From positions 1 through 5,833 of the forward strand of contig DFBD01000216.1 in assembly GCA_002367255.1 (NCBI GenBank): a stretch of 5,833 bases of DNA, given 5' to 3'. A program made the position numbers and the translations under genes. Positions 5,430 through 5,833 of the stretch are shown here, one piece after another. Origin of the DNA: Rhodobacterales bacterium UBA3089. Lineage in GTDB: Bacteria; Pseudomonadota; Alphaproteobacteria; Rhodobacterales; Rhodobacteraceae. Numbering within the stretch: the first letter of the stretch is position 1; each line of letters starts with the position of its first letter. Below the pieces are notes generated by a model that saw only the letters and a program-made list of their open reading frames with translations, ran no database searches and had not been told where the DNA came from.

Positions 5430-5833
5430 GCAATATGACACCGGCAAGCACTGCGTTTTCTATCACCGCTATCACATCGTTTGGTCGACCAAGTATCGTT
5501 ACAAGGTGCTGACTGGGGTGCTTCGGCTTCGCTTGCGCGACATCTGCCGTCAAGTTTGCCGCGAGAACGAGGTCGACATCTTGCGCGGGGTGCTGTCGAG
5601 CGACCACGTGCACATGTTCGTATCGGTGCCGCCAAAGCTCGCGACCTCCGACCTGGTGCGCAAGATGAAGGGCCGTCCGTCTTTCAAAGTGCAGCGTGAG
5701 TTTCCGACGATCCGCAAGCGATACTGGGGCTGCCGGATTTGGGGCAGGGGGTATTTTTCAACCACCAACGGCGCCATCAACGAAGACATTGTACTTCATA
5801 CCTGGAAGATCACATCGCTGATCCTACCGGCAT
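5428..5833 (+). pseudogene. tnpA: IS200/IS605-family Y1 transposase TnpA, frameshifted and cut by window end
   Basis: TnpA is a small HUH single-strand endonuclease that cuts and joins the ends of IS200-type elements through a tyrosine-DNA link. Starting at the ATG at 5428 (GAGGG 7 nt upstream), the N-terminus reads as YHRYHIVWSTKYRYKVL. The metal-binding HUH motif is H60-V-H62 in SSDHVHMFVSVPP, followed by KLATSDLVRKMKG and WGRGYFSTTNGAINEDIVL, all typical. The next residues should be Q-Y-L-E with the catalytic Tyr, but the frame reads HTWKITSLILPA. The -1 frame from 5799 reads YLEDHIADPTG, the expected family sequence. One base appears to be missing near 5797-5798 (CA|TAC for CAR TAC), so the protein loses its catalytic tyrosine. 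A sequencing error is possible. Confidence 0.88.

Larger units (their letters stand above)
5319..5833 (+). mobile_element. IS200/IS605-family element, left part (runs off the window)
   Basis: A small left-end hairpin (5319-5333), a long inverted repeat (5362-5429) and a Y1 transposase gene form the layout of an IS200-type element. These elements have no terminal inverted repeats and move as single strands. The exact left boundary is not visible; it lies probably a few to ~20 bases before 5319. The right end is outside the window. Confidence 0.8.

Noticed and set aside
5360..5789. Minus-strand open frames opposite tnpA
   Set aside because: The plus strand encodes a clear HUH transposase with a ribosome binding site. 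The antisense frames are Arg-rich shadows without motifs.

Overview
The window looks like an accessory, transposon-rich segment of an alphaproteobacterial genome, probably a Rhodobacteraceae (roseobacter-type) relative. This is inferred from the style of the IS elements, a roseobacter-like P-loop sulfotransferase and an acidic RTX exoenzyme. No rRNA or core marker gene is present to confirm it.

Layout: (1) 1-116 is unassigned flank. (2) 117-1369 is a complete IS3-family (IS407-group) insertion sequence with ~25-bp terminal inverted repeats, orfA and orfB. The DDE triad is intact and a -1 frameshift heptamer lies at the end of orfA. (3) 1370-1476 is a short remnant of a second, different IS3-family OrfB, directly abutting the right end of the first IS. 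(4) 1536-2384 (minus) encodes a putative sulfotransferase. (5) 2651-5137 (minus) encodes a large acidic secreted protein: an N-terminal clan GH-A-like glycoside hydrolase barrel with two putative catalytic glutamates, a beta-sandwich, then RTX calcium-binding repeats and a type I secretion-type C-terminus. A 4x hexanucleotide tandem repeat sits just upstream of its ribosome binding site. (6) From about 5319 to the window end is the left part of an IS200/IS605-family element: a small left-end hairpin, a perfect 27-bp inverted repeat that covers the start codon and Shine-Dalgarno, and tnpA. tnpA has a one-base deletion that takes the catalytic tyrosine out of frame.

How the parts may work together: the two minus-strand genes have the same orientation, with the exoenzyme upstream of the sulfotransferase. 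They could be a polysaccharide-related pair (an extracellular calcium-dependent glycosidase and an enzyme that sulfates a glycan or other acceptor). The gap between them is wide and no secretion genes are in the window, so this is a hypothesis. The IS elements on both sides suggest a rearranged island. I see no CRISPR array, tRNA, rRNA or clearly unprecedented system. The most notable points are the GH-RTX architecture, the repeat in its leader, the frameshifted IS200 transposase behind a very strong hairpin, and the missing target duplication around the IS3 element.
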